Shown here: piece by piece, positions 17,090 through 25,486 of the stretch
How the letters are laid out: every line of letters starts with the position of its first letter
How positions within the stretch are numbered: the stretch's first letter is position 1
Source of the DNA: Actinoplanes couchii
GTDB lineage: Bacteria; Actinomycetota; Actinomycetes; Mycobacteriales; Micromonosporaceae
Assembly (NCBI RefSeq): GCF_016862075.1
Contig: NZ_BOMG01000056.1
Location: forward strand, 114,177 to 178,176
Direction of reading: 5' to 3'
Length of the DNA stretch: 64,000 nt
Program-made: the position numbers and the translations under genes
The notes under the pieces: generated by a model
Databases searched by the model: none
What the model was told of the DNA's origin: nothing
What the model saw: only the letters and a program-made list of their open reading frames with translations

Positions 17090-17534
17090 GCGGCGGCAGC
17101 TTCACGACGCTGACGAAGAACTCGTCGATCTGCCGGATCACCGTGATGAACCGCTCGAAGTCGACGGGCTTGGTGACGTAGGCGTTCGCGTGCAGCTGGT
17201 AGCTGCGGAGGATGTCCTCGTCGGCGGACGACGTGGTCAGCACGACGACCGGGATCCGGCCCAGCTCGTCGTCCTTCTTGATCTCGGCGAGGACCTCGCG
17301 GCCGTCCCGCCGGGGCAGGTTGAGGTCGAGCAGGATCAGGTCGGGGCGGACCGCTTTCGCGTACTGGCCCTCCCGCCGCAGGTAGGCGAGCGCCTCGGCG
17401 CCGTCGGAGACGACGTTGAGCCGGTTGCGGACCTTGTGCTCCTCGAACGCCTCCTGCGTCATCAGCACGTCGCCGGGGTCGTCCTCGACGAGCAGCACCT
17501 CGATCGGGGTGCCGTTCTCCCGTTCCACGCTCAC
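17082..17534 (-). CDS. Single-domain response regulator (Rcp1-like)
   Basis: A 150-residue receiver domain with no output domain. The acidic pocket is EDDPGD at the end of strand 1, the phospho-acceptor Asp is in LILLDLNLP, with TTS after strand 4 and the conserved Lys in YVTKP. The form with LLVEDDPGDVLMTQEAF and the PRRDG loop is that of receivers paired with phytochrome-like or CHASE3 histidine kinases. It starts with GTG in a 4-bp overlap with the kinase stop (17531-17534), indicating translational coupling. It probably relays phosphate or works by protein contact. Confidence 0.9.
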   Translation of the reverse strand: MSVERENGTPIEVLLVEDDPGDVLMTQEAFEEHKVRNRLNVVSDGAEALAYLRREGQYAKAVRPDLILLDLNLPRRDGREVLAEIKKDDELGRIPVVVLTTSSADEDILRSYQLHANAYVTKPVDFERFITVIRQIDEFFVSVVKLPPRA

Positions 17535-19477
17535 GTGCCCACCTTCTCTTCCTCGCCCGAAGACGAACTCGAACTCGCACCCGAAACCGAACTCGCACCC
17601 GAACCCGCACCCGCGCCCGCGCCCGCGCCCGCGCCCGCCGGCGAGGATTCCCCAGGCGAAGCGGACGACTCGGATGAAGCAGACAAATCCCCCACGGCGG
17701 AGGATCCCGGCGCGGAGGAGTCCGCGCTGGAGGAGCCCCCACCGGAGGAACCCGCTCCGGAAGAGCCCGGCGTAGAGGAGCCCCCACTGGAGGAACCCGG
17801 AGTGGAGGAACCCGCGCCGGAGGAGTCCACCGCACCTGAGGATCCCGCCGCACCGGAGGGAGCCTCGGATGAATCAGGGAGTTCGGTCACCACAGGGGAT
17901 GAGGCTGCCGACAGAACAGTGGGAAGACCAGGCATCACCGGAAGCGTGAACCAGATCGAAGCACCCTCCGCCACGTCGACGTCCAGCCAGATCCGCCCGC
18001 CATGGTATTCGACGATCTTCTTGACGATGGCCAGTCCGATGCCGGTCCCCTCGTAGGCGTCCCGGGCGTGCAACCGCTGGAAGATCACGAACACCTTGTC
18101 GGCGAACTCGGCCTCGATCCCGATCCCGTTGTCCCGGACGTTGAGCCGCCACTCCGCCCCGTCCAGCTCGGCGCTGATGTGGATCCGCGCCGGCACGTCC
18201 GGCCGCCGGAACTTCAGCGAGTTCCCGACCAGGTTGACGAAGAGCGTGGTGAGCAGCGGCTCCTCACCCTCCACGGTGGGCAGTCCGGTCCAGCTGATCT
18301 CGGTGTCGGCCCCGGCCCGCGCGGAGAGCTGCGACCGCACCTCACCGAGCAGTTCACCCAGGTCGACGTCGGTGAATCCGGTGGTGAGCCGGCCGATCCG
18401 GGAGAACGCGAGCAGGTCGTTGATGAGCCGCTGCATGCGCTGGGCACCGTCGACGGCGAACCCGATGTACTGGTCGGCACGTTCGTCCATCTGTCCGGCG
18501 TACCGGCGCTGGAGAAGTTGGCAGAAGCTGGCCACCTTGCGCAGCGGCTCCTGCAGGTCGTGCGACGCGACGTAGGCGAACTGTTCCAGGTCACGGTTGG
18601 ACCGGGTGAGTTCCTCGGCCTGGCTCTGCAGCTGCTGGTTGATCCATTCGACCTGCTGGCGGGCTTCCCGGACCTCGCTGAGCTCGCTGGAGATCTGCTG
18701 CCGCATCCGGTCGACGTCGTCGGCGAGCCCGACCAGGTCGGGTGACCCGTACACGCTGCTGTCGATGTGTTTGTCGTAGTCGCCGGCGGCGACCTGCCGC
18801 ACCTGCCCGGCAAGGTGCAGGATCGGCCGGCTGACCAGCCGGTCCAGCAGGATCAGCAGGAAGACCCCGGTGAGCACGATGATCACCGCGGCGATGACCT
18901 CGATCGCCACCATGGTCTGGCTGCTGTCCCGGGCGGCCTGGGCGGAGGTGGCCCGCAGCACCGAGATGTGGTCCTGCATGACGCTGACGGCGCCGCGCAG
19001 TTCGTCGAAGTCGCGGGTGTCGGAGGCTTCGACCCGCTGCTGGGCGGCCTGGGTGCCCTCGGTACGGACGGTCTGCACGAGCGGTTCGGCGACGTTGGCC
19101 CGCCAGGTGTCGGCGCGGGCCTCGACGATCTCGAGGGCGGCGCGGATCTCCTCGTCCTCGGGGTTGAGCAGGCGCTGGATCCGGGCGACCTGCTCGGCTT
19201 CGGCCTCGACGCCCCGGGTGTACGGCTCCAGGGTGCGGTCCTGACCGGTGATGGCGTACCCGCGGACGCCGGTCTCCTGGTCGACCAGGGCGGTGCTGAG
19301 GGTCTCGCCGGCGGCCCGCATCGGGCTGGCCCGGTCCAGGACGTTGTCGATCTGCCGGTTGTTGGCGGCCGCGGTGAAGGCGGCGACGATGCCGAGCCCG
19401 CCGAGGAGGACCCCGGCGGCCAGGCAGAGGGCGAAGATCCGGACACGCAGGGTCCACCCGGAGATGACGCCGCTCAT
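17531..19477 (-). CDS. CHASE3-HAMP sensor histidine kinase with low-complexity tail
   Basis: A 648-residue membrane kinase. Span 1 is at about 11-33, a CHASE3 extracellular domain at about 38-183 (ETGVRGYAITGQD is the typical string), span 2 at about 188-210, then HAMP and a coiled coil (to about 285). HisKA has the phospho-His in ASHDLQEPLRK (near 305). The ATPase domain has the N-box VNLVGNSLKF (near 415), DNGIGIE and GTGIGLAIVKK. From about 520 the chain is a Ser/Gly/Ala/Pro tail rich in SSG and GAG repeats, absent from typical relatives. The ATG at 19477 overlaps the upstream stop by 4 bp. Confidence 0.92.
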   Translation of the reverse strand: MSGVISGWTLRVRIFALCLAAGVLLGGLGIVAAFTAAANNRQIDNVLDRASPMRAAGETLSTALVDQETGVRGYAITGQDRTLEPYTRGVEAEAEQVARIQRLLNPEDEEIRAALEIVEARADTWRANVAEPLVQTVRTEGTQAAQQRVEASDTRDFDELRGAVSVMQDHISVLRATSAQAARDSSQTMVAIEVIAAVIIVLTGVFLLILLDRLVSRPILHLAGQVRQVAAGDYDKHIDSSVYGSPDLVGLADDVDRMRQQISSELSEVREARQQVEWINQQLQSQAEELTRSNRDLEQFAYVASHDLQEPLRKVASFCQLLQRRYAGQMDERADQYIGFAVDGAQRMQRLINDLLAFSRIGRLTTGFTDVDLGELLGEVRSQLSARAGADTEISWTGLPTVEGEEPLLTTLFVNLVGNSLKFRRPDVPARIHISAELDGAEWRLNVRDNGIGIEAEFADKVFVIFQRLHARDAYEGTGIGLAIVKKIVEYHGGRIWLDVDVAEGASIWFTLPVMPGLPTVLSAASSPVVTELPDSSEAPSGAAGSSGAVDSSGAGSSTPGSSSGGSSTPGSSGAGSSGGGSSSADSSAPGSSAVGDLSASSESSASPGESSPAGAGAGAGAGAGSGASSVSGASSSSSSGEEEKVGT

Positions 19478-20673
19478 CGGCCACCACCCCGGGAGATCAG
19501 CAGCATCGCGACGTCGTCGGTGAGGGGGCCGCCGTTGTCCCGGTCGGCCCGGGAGACCAGCCACTCCGGGAGTTCCGGCAGCGGCCGGGCGCGGGCTTCC
19601 GGTTCGTCGAACAGCCGGCAGAGCCCGTCCACGTCGAGTCGTTCGTCACCGGCGCCGCTCCGTCCTTCGATGAGTCCGTCGGTGTACATCAGCAGCGACC
19701 AGTCGTCACCGGAGAACTCCAGTTCGGTGGCGGGGGTGGGGGTGGGCCGGACGCCGAGGACGATGCCCCGGCGCACCGCGACCGGCGCGGCCTTCCCACC
19801 GGAGAGCACGATGGGCGGCGGGTGACCGGCGACCCGGACGGTGGCCCGGTTGCCCGGCAGGTCGATGACCGCGGAGGCGACGGTGGCGAAGATCTCCCGG
19901 GCCCGCCGCTCGGTCATCAGCACCTGTTCCAGGGCCCGCAGCACCTGGTCCTCGGGCACCCCGGCCAGGATCAGCGCCCGCCAGGCGACCCGGAGCTCGA
20001 CTCCGAGGGCGGCTTCGTCGACGCCGTGGCCGCAGACGTCACCGACGATCACGTGCAGCTTGTCGTCTCCGACCTGCACGACGTCGTAGAAGTCGCCGCC
20101 GAGCAGGCCCATCGCCCGGCCGGAGCGGTAGAACGGCTGGACCTCGATGCCGAAGTCGTCGCTCTTGAGCGGTTTCGGCAGCAGACCGCGTTCCAGGCGG
20201 GCGGACTCGGCCTGCAGCAGTTCGACCTCGCGCAGCAGCCGGGCGTTCTCGTCGGCGCGTTTGCGCTCGACCGCGTACCGCAGCGAGCGGATCAGCAGAA
20301 CCCCGTCGACCTGGCCCTTGACCAGGTAGTCCTGGGCGCCCTCGGCGACCGCTTGGACGCCGAGGTGCTCGTCGGAGCGGCCGGTGAGCACACAGACCGC
20401 GGCGCTGCCGGCGACGGAGAGCAGTTTGCGCAGGCCGTCGATGCCCTCGGCGTCGGGCAGCCCCAGGTCGAGCAGGATGCACTCGACGCCGGTCAGCATC
20501 TCCCGGGCCTGGCGCAGGGTGGTGGCGACGTTCAGCTCGAACGGCGCCTCGGCTTCGCTGAGCAGCTCACGCACCAGGAAGGCGTCACCCTCGTCGTCCT
20601 CGACGAGGAGGATCCGCAACCGTTCCATCTGCGATGGCGCGAATCTGCGTGGTGCGAGGGACCGTTCAGTCAT
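19474..20673 (-). CDS. Receiver-PP2C (RsbU/SpoIIE-type) phosphatase
   Basis: A 399-residue response regulator. A receiver domain (about 19-135) has EDDEGD and the phospho-acceptor Asp near 66 in ILLDLGLP. A helical linker is followed by a PPM-type phosphatase (about 170-395) with metal-binding GGDFYDV, GDVCGHG, YTDGLIE and TDDVAML. Such proteins usually dephosphorylate an anti-sigma-factor antagonist. No anti-sigma gene is visible nearby, so its partner is elsewhere or differs. It is the first gene of a four-gene operon (20673 to 16262) with overlapping stop/start codons throughout. Confidence 0.92.
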   Translation of the reverse strand: MTERSLAPRRFAPSQMERLRILLVEDDEGDAFLVRELLSEAEAPFELNVATTLRQAREMLTGVECILLDLGLPDAEGIDGLRKLLSVAGSAAVCVLTGRSDEHLGVQAVAEGAQDYLVKGQVDGVLLIRSLRYAVERKRADENARLLREVELLQAESARLERGLLPKPLKSDDFGIEVQPFYRSGRAMGLLGGDFYDVVQVGDDKLHVIVGDVCGHGVDEAALGVELRVAWRALILAGVPEDQVLRALEQVLMTERRAREIFATVASAVIDLPGNRATVRVAGHPPPIVLSGGKAAPVAVRRGIVLGVRPTPTPATELEFSGDDWSLLMYTDGLIEGRSGAGDERLDVDGLCRLFDEPEARARPLPELPEWLVSRADRDNGGPLTDDVAMLLISRGGGR

Positions 20674-20746
20674 TCCAGTTCCCCACTCGACGCAGCAGTG
20701 ACCCGCAAATCGTGTACCAAGCGGCCCGGCTTCACAACTTCGGTGG

Positions 20747-21118
20747 TCACGGGGAGTCGATCTCCGAAGCGGGCTGCGAAGGATCGGGCCGCGGAGAGGC
20801 GGCGAACCGGCGCACGTGATCCGCGATCACCTGGCCCAGGATGCCGTGCAGCTGCCCGCAGTCCCGGCAGTGCAGATTCTCGTCGAGGTGCCGGCCACCA
20901 CAGTTGGCGCAGTCGCCCCGGTCCTCCGGGTCGCGATAGGACTCGACGGCCCGGCACAGGGCACGGATGACGTGATCGCTGAGTGTGAAGACGTCCTCGC
21001 CGAGCGCGGTGCGCACGCCGAGAACGGCGACGGGGTCGGCGTCCGGCTGGGGGTTGTAAGGGGCCACCCGGTCGATGAACTCGGCGATGACGGCTGCTGG
21101 GTCTAGCGGCTTAGTCAC
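20747..21118 (-). CDS. Small protein with CxxC zinc-ribbon motifs
   Basis: A 123-residue protein. Cys70-x2-Cys73 and Cys84-x2-Cys87 form a short zinc-ribbon or knuckle. The N-terminal half is helical (AAVIAEFIDRVAPY, TLSDHVIRALCRAVESY), and the C-terminus is disordered and Pro/Ser-rich. No enzymatic motif is seen. It begins with GTG at 21118, 75 bp upstream of the phosphatase operon on the same strand, and is divergent from the M28 peptidase. Function unknown. Confidence 0.6.
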   Translation of the reverse strand: MTKPLDPAAVIAEFIDRVAPYNPQPDADPVAVLGVRTALGEDVFTLSDHVIRALCRAVESYRDPEDRGDCANCGGRHLDENLHCRDCGQLHGILGQVIADHVRRFAASPRPDPSQPASEIDSP

Positions 21119-21187
21119 GCCGACAACGCTATTGCACGCGCGAATGGATCTACGGGCTACCCGCCGGGCGTACCCGGAGGATTAGAT

Positions 21188-23530
21188 GTGCTCATGCGTG
21201 TCTCCGTCCTGACCCGACCGGCCGCCGTCCTGGTAGTTCTCGTTCTGGCCGGTTTCGCGGCGATCCGTTCCGCGCAGCCGCCCGCGGCGAGTGCCGATTC
21301 GGCGCCGGTGACCGAGTTCAGCGCTTCCCGGGCATTTGCGACGGTACGTGCCATCTCGGTCACGCCACATCCCGCCGGCAGTGCCGCCAACGACGCGGTC
21401 CGGGAGCACCTGCTGACCGGCCTGCGCGGGCTCGGCCTGTCCCCCGAGGTCCAGGACACGGTGTCGGTGCAGGGTGCCGGCCTGTCGTCGTCGGCGGGTG
21501 GCACCGGGTTCGCCCGGGTCCGCAACGTGGTGACGGTGATTCCGGGCACGCAGTCGACGGGCCGGGTGTTCCTGGTCGCGCACTACGACTCGGCGCAGAT
21601 CGCCCCGGGCGCGAACGACGACGGCGCGGGCACCGCCACGATCCTGGAGACGGCCCGGGCGCTGGTCGCCGGGGAACGGCCGCGCAACGACGTGGTGCTG
21701 GTGCTGACCGACGCCGAGGAGGCCTGTCTCTGCGGGGCCAAGGCGTTCGTCGACCAGCATCCGCTGGCCCGCGACGGCGGCGTGGTGCTGAATCTGGAGG
21801 CGCGCGGCAGCAGCGGCCCGGCGATCATGTTCGAGACCACCGAGGGCAACCGGGAGCTGGTCGGGACGTACGCGAAGACCCCGTACCCGGTCGGCACGTC
21901 CTTCGCGGTGGAGATCTACCGGCTGCTGCCGAACGACACCGATTTCACCCCGTTCCGCGAGTCGGGCCGCTTCCAGGGTCTGAACAGCGCGTACATCGAC
22001 GGCGCCGCGATCTATCACGCGCCGACCGACCGGCCGGAGGTGATGAACCAGGACAGCCTGCAGCACCACGGTGCGAACGCGCTCGCCCTGGCCCGCGAGT
22101 TCGGCGCGCTCGATCTGGGCACGCTCGGTGACTCCGGCGACGCCACCTACTTCCCGGTCCCGGGCCTGCTGATCCGCTACCCGGGTGAGCTGGTGCTGCC
22201 TCTGGCGGTGCTGGCCCTGATCCTGACCCTGGTGCTGGCCTGGACGATCGGCCGGCGGACGATCGCGCAGCGCCCGGCCGGCTGGCGGAGGATCCGGAAC
22301 CTGACGGGTGCCGGCCGGATGTTCACCGCGATCCTGCTGACCCTGATCCCGATCGTGGTGGCCCCGCTGCTCGCGCAGGGCCTGTGGACTCTGCTGGTGC
22401 TGATCCGGCCGGCGTACGGCGGTCTGCCGATCGACCCGTACCGTCCGATGTGGTACCGCATGGCAGTGATCGCCCTGGCCGTCCTGACCGTCCTGGTCTG
22501 GTACGCCCTGCTCCGCCGCCGGTCGACCCCGGCCGCGCTGGCCGCCGGCGGGCTGTTCTGGCTGGCCGTCCTCGGTGTGCTGCTGGCCGTGTTCACCCCG
22601 GGCGGCGCTTACCTGGCCACCCTGCCCGCGCTGGCCGGCGCGACGGCCGCCCTGGCCGCTCAGCGGCTGAAGAGCTGGCCGGCCACCGCGGTCACCACCG
22701 TCGGCGCCCTGGTCGCGATCGTGATCCTGTTGCCGACCGTGCTGATGCTGTTCCCCGCGCTGGGCATGCCGATGGCCGGGGTCGGCGCGTTCCTGACCGT
22801 GCTGCTGGCCCTGGCGCTGCTGCCCGTGCTCGAATTCTTCAAAACCGGTCTTCCGGTGCGCTGGGCGATGGAAATAGCAACAGCGGCAGTCGTGGTGGTG
22901 TGCACGGGGACAGGACTGGCCGTCGACACCTTCGACGCCGAGCACCCGTCGCTGACCCATCTGATGTACGCGCTGGACGCCGACACCGGCACGGCCACCT
23001 GGCTGAGCGCCGAGGCCGAGCCGCAGAAGTGGACCGCCGGATACGTGTCGAACCCGCCCGCGACGGTCGCCGACACGTTCCCGGCGTTCGGCGACGAGTT
23101 GCTGCGCAGCGGCCCGGCACCGGCCGCGACCCTGCCCGCACCGGCGCTGACCCTGGTCTCGGAGACCCGCGGCGACGACCGGCGCACCATGAAACTGCTG
23201 CTCGATCCGCAGCGTGCGGTCCGTTTCACCACGCTGCACGTGTCCACCACGACGCCTGTCACCGCGGCCCGGATCGGCGGGCAGCCGGCTGAGATCGGCC
23301 CGGCGCGACCGGGGAAGTGGGGCTTCGGTTTTGTCTTCCACGCGCCCCCGGAGACCGGTGTCGAGATCGAGTTGACCGTCGGCACCACCGGCCTGGTGAC
23401 GTTCCAGGTCATGGACGGCAGCGACGACCTGCCCACGGCCCCGGGTTTCCAGCCCCGCCCCTCGGGCGTCGGCGTCCTGGGCTCACACAGCAGCGAGCTG
23501 GTGGCGGTCGGGAAGACCTACACCCTTTAA
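21188..23530 (+). CDS. M28-family metallopeptidase with multi-span membrane domain
   Basis: A 780-residue protein. An N-terminal signal or anchor (about 1-37) precedes a zinc aminopeptidase domain. It has AHYDS (His near 132), GANDDGAGTA (bridging Asp near 145), DAEEACLCGA (catalytic Glu near 178) and YHAPTD (His near 277). Residues about 335-590 form eight or so membrane helices, and the end (about 600-780) is an extracytoplasmic beta-rich domain. This architecture is shared with ER-type Fxna-like M28 proteins. The start is GTG at 21188, with GGAGGA 6 nt upstream (21176-21181); the ATG at 21194 is the alternative. The peptide substrate is unknown. Confidence 0.88.
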   Translation: MLMRVSVLTRPAAVLVVLVLAGFAAIRSAQPPAASADSAPVTEFSASRAFATVRAISVTPHPAGSAANDAVREHLLTGLRGLGLSPEVQDTVSVQGAGLSSSAGGTGFARVRNVVTVIPGTQSTGRVFLVAHYDSAQIAPGANDDGAGTATILETARALVAGERPRNDVVLVLTDAEEACLCGAKAFVDQHPLARDGGVVLNLEARGSSGPAIMFETTEGNRELVGTYAKTPYPVGTSFAVEIYRLLPNDTDFTPFRESGRFQGLNSAYIDGAAIYHAPTDRPEVMNQDSLQHHGANALALAREFGALDLGTLGDSGDATYFPVPGLLIRYPGELVLPLAVLALILTLVLAWTIGRRTIAQRPAGWRRIRNLTGAGRMFTAILLTLIPIVVAPLLAQGLWTLLVLIRPAYGGLPIDPYRPMWYRMAVIALAVLTVLVWYALLRRRSTPAALAAGGLFWLAVLGVLLAVFTPGGAYLATLPALAGATAALAAQRLKSWPATAVTTVGALVAIVILLPTVLMLFPALGMPMAGVGAFLTVLLALALLPVLEFFKTGLPVRWAMEIATAAVVVVCTGTGLAVDTFDAEHPSLTHLMYALDADTGTATWLSAEAEPQKWTAGYVSNPPATVADTFPAFGDELLRSGPAPAATLPAPALTLVSETRGDDRRTMKLLLDPQRAVRFTTLHVSTTTPVTAARIGGQPAEIGPARPGKWGFGFVFHAPPETGVEIELTVGTTGLVTFQVMDGSDDLPTAPGFQPRPSGVGVLGSHSSELVAVGKTYTL

Positions 23531-23537
23531 AAGCCGA

Positions 23538-23573
23538 TTGCGGCGGTACGCCCACCCAGGCGTACCGCCGCAA
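23538..23573. terminator. Bidirectional terminator between M28 and Smr genes
   Basis: A perfect 15-bp stem: TTGCGGCGGTACGCC (23538-23552) pairs with 23559-23573, with a 6-nt loop. A T-rich GGTTTT follows on the plus strand and the A/T ends serve the minus strand. Confidence 0.85.
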
Positions 23574-23582
23574 AGGTTTTGA

Positions 23583-23867
23583 TCATCGGCCCCGGGCCCG
23601 ACCGCGGCTGGGCGCATTGTGCCGGAAGTGGACGAAGAGCCGGCCCCAGTTGTCGCCGTCCTTCTCCACCCGGTGGTAGAGCTGCTTGATCTCTTTCTGA
23701 TCGAGGAAGCGGATGACCTTCTTCTTCAGGGCTCCGCTGCCCTTGCCGGGGATGATCTCGACGAGGGCGGCCTTCTTCTCGATCGCCTCGTCGATGATCC
23801 CCCGCAGGGCGCGGTCGATCTCTTGGCCCTTGTTGAAGATGTCGTGCAGGTCCAGCTTCAGCTTCAC
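23583..23867 (-). CDS. Small MutS-related (Smr) domain protein
   Basis: A 94-residue stand-alone Smr domain. It carries LDLHD near the N-terminus (the LDxH motif) and IIPGKGSGALKKKV, the HGxG-like loop of Smr nucleases, with Pro-Gly-Lys-Gly in place of His-Gly. Smr domains in MutS2 and in small proteins bind or cut branched DNA or RNA. A basic tail (RGRARGR) may help nucleic-acid binding. It is 10 bp downstream of the TPR protein, so they are probably cotranscribed. Confidence 0.8.
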   Translation of the reverse strand: MKLKLDLHDIFNKGQEIDRALRGIIDEAIEKKAALVEIIPGKGSGALKKKVIRFLDQKEIKQLYHRVEKDGDNWGRLFVHFRHNAPSRGRARGR

Positions 23868-23877
23868 GATCGTGACC

Positions 23878-24249
23878 TTACGCCGCGCTCGACTTGCCCA
23901 GCCACGTCTCGACCCGGCGCAGTGCCTCCTGGTAGTCGGTCTGCGTCTTCATCGCGGCGGCCAGCCGCAGGTGCGGCAGCGCCTCCCGGAACCGGCCGTC
24001 GCGCTCCAGGGTCCGGCCGAGCACGTGGTGCGCGTAGTGGTCGGACGGGTCGTGCTCGACCAGCACCCGCAACTGCTCCTCGGCCCGGCCCAGTTGAGCC
24101 GAGTTGAAGTAGGCGCGGGCCAGCAGTTGACGGACCGCGGTGTTGTGCGGCTCGGCCCGGGTTATCGGCTCCAGCAGCCGGGCAGCGCCGAGCGGGTCGC
24201 CCGACTCGAAGAAGAAGGTGGCCCTGCGGTAGTCCTCGAGAAGATCCAT
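23878..24249 (-). CDS. Tetratricopeptide repeat protein
   Basis: A 123-residue all-helical protein with three TPR-like units (for example DPLGAARLLEPITRAEP, LARAYFNSAQLGRAEEQL, LGRTLERDGRFREALPHL). It has no signal peptide. TPR proteins are adaptors; no partner is evident apart from the Smr gene 10 bp downstream. The ATG at 24249 is the only good start. Confidence 0.8.
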   Translation of the reverse strand: MDLLEDYRRATFFFESGDPLGAARLLEPITRAEPHNTAVRQLLARAYFNSAQLGRAEEQLRVLVEHDPSDHYAHHVLGRTLERDGRFREALPHLRLAAAMKTQTDYQEALRRVETWLGKSSAA

Positions 24250-24335
24250 TGATCACTCCTCACGCTCGCGCCGCACTTTGACCAACGCTCGCACAACAAC
24301 GCCCGGACATCGAGTGTTCCCCCGCTACGAGGTTG

Positions 24336-24560
24336 TCAACGTTTGAGCAGCAGCAGCGCCAGACCACCGGTGAGCAGGTATCCGCCGATGGCGGCGAGCA
24401 GCATCGGGCTGAGTCCCCCGCCGGGCAGTTCGACCGCGGCCGACTCGGTGTTCTCCGGCCGGCGTGGTTCGGTCCGCTCGGAACCGGCCGATGGTGACAG
24501 CGGGAAGAGCACCAGCAGGAGTGCCGAAAATATGACTGATAAGCGATGTTTAAATCCCAT
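24336..24560 (-). CDS. Small secreted/membrane protein with sorting-signal-like C-terminus
   Basis: A 74-residue protein. An N-terminal signal sequence (about MGFKHRLSVIFSALLLVLF) is followed by a short polar Glu/Arg/Pro segment. The C-terminus is LPGGG, a 21-residue hydrophobic stretch and a final KR. That order mimics an LPxTG sortase signal, but Gly replaces Thr, so anchoring by sortase is doubtful. GTG at 24587 is an alternative start giving 83 residues; 24560 is preferred because CATACT lies 7 nt upstream and the extra residues are not signal-like. It is divergent from the response regulator. No family recognised. Confidence 0.5.
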   Translation of the reverse strand: MGFKHRLSVIFSALLLVLFPLSPSAGSERTEPRRPENTESAAVELPGGGLSPMLLAAIGGYLLTGGLALLLLKR

Positions 24561-24587
24561 AACGCTCAGTATGTAATTGTCTGTCAC

Positions 24588-24745
24588 CCGATTCTCAAGG
24601 TCCGGAACCGGTGTGCCGAAACTAAAATGTCAGTGCGACATTGGGACGGCCTGTGGTCCGGTCGTGAGCCGACTGTGCCGGACACACAGCTGGCACACAG
24701 CAGACCGAAAGCCGGCACCGAGCGTGGGATCGCACAGTAAAGGGC
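24588..24745. promoter_or_regulatory. Divergent promoter region with inverted repeat
   Basis: This gap between the small membrane protein and the two-component genes is locally AT-rich. On the plus strand TAAAAT (24623-24628) could be a -10. An inverted repeat AATGTC-AGTGC-GACATT (24626-24642) overlaps it and is a candidate binding site, perhaps for the OmpR-type regulator itself. Confidence 0.4.
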
Positions 24746-24751
24746 ATGACG

Positions 24752-25483
24752 ATGGCGAACACCGATCCGAGCACCGAACTCCGGCGTCCCGACGGAACCC
24801 CGGTCCGGGTGCTGGTCGTGGATGACGAACCGACGCTGGCCGAGCTGCTGTCGATGGCTCTGCGCTACGAGGGCTGGGACGTCCGCAGCGCCGGCGACGG
24901 CATGACCGCGGTGCGCACCGCGCGTGACTTCCGCCCGGATGCCGTCGTCCTCGACATGATGCTGCCCGACATCGACGGCCTCGAGGTGCTGCGCCGCCTG
25001 CGCGGGGAGTCGCCCGAGGTGCCGGTGCTGTTCCTCACCGCCAAGGACTCGGTGGAGGACCGGATCACCGGCCTCACCGCCGGTGGCGACGACTACGTGA
25101 CCAAGCCGTTCAGCCTGGAAGAGGTGGTGGCCCGGCTGCGCGGCCTGATGCGCCGGATGGGGCACGCCCCGATGCGCACCGAGTCGCAGCTGGTCGTCGG
25201 CGACCTCACGCTGGACGAGGACTCGCACGAGGTGCGCCGGGCCGGTGACCTGATCACGCTGACCGCCACCGAGTTCGAGCTGCTGCGCTACCTGATGCGC
25301 AACCCGCGCCGGGTACTGAGCAAGCCGCAGATCCTGGACCGGGTGTGGAACTACGACTTCGGCGGGCAGGCGAACGTGGTCGAGCTCTACATCTCGTACC
25401 TGCGGAAGAAGATCGACGCCGGCCGGGCGCCGATGATCCACACCATGCGCGGCGCCGGTTACGTGCTGAAGCCGGCCGACTGA
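24752..25483 (+). CDS. OmpR/PhoB-family response regulator
   Basis: A 243-residue regulator. The receiver has DDE at strand 1, phospho-acceptor Asp68 in VVLDMMLPD, the LTAKD switch and YVTKPF. A winged-helix DNA-binding domain follows, with TATEFELLRYLMRNP and a recognition-helix/wing region ending MIHTMRGAGYVLKP. It resembles MprA/TcrX/TrcR-type regulators. The ATG at 24752 has AAAGGG 7 nt upstream; the ATG at 24746 is too close to it. The histidine kinase follows 3 bp later. Confidence 0.94.
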   Translation: MANTDPSTELRRPDGTPVRVLVVDDEPTLAELLSMALRYEGWDVRSAGDGMTAVRTARDFRPDAVVLDMMLPDIDGLEVLRRLRGESPEVPVLFLTAKDSVEDRITGLTAGGDDYVTKPFSLEEVVARLRGLMRRMGHAPMRTESQLVVGDLTLDEDSHEVRRAGDLITLTATEFELLRYLMRNPRRVLSKPQILDRVWNYDFGGQANVVELYISYLRKKIDAGRAPMIHTMRGAGYVLKPAD

Positions 25484-25486
25484 CCG

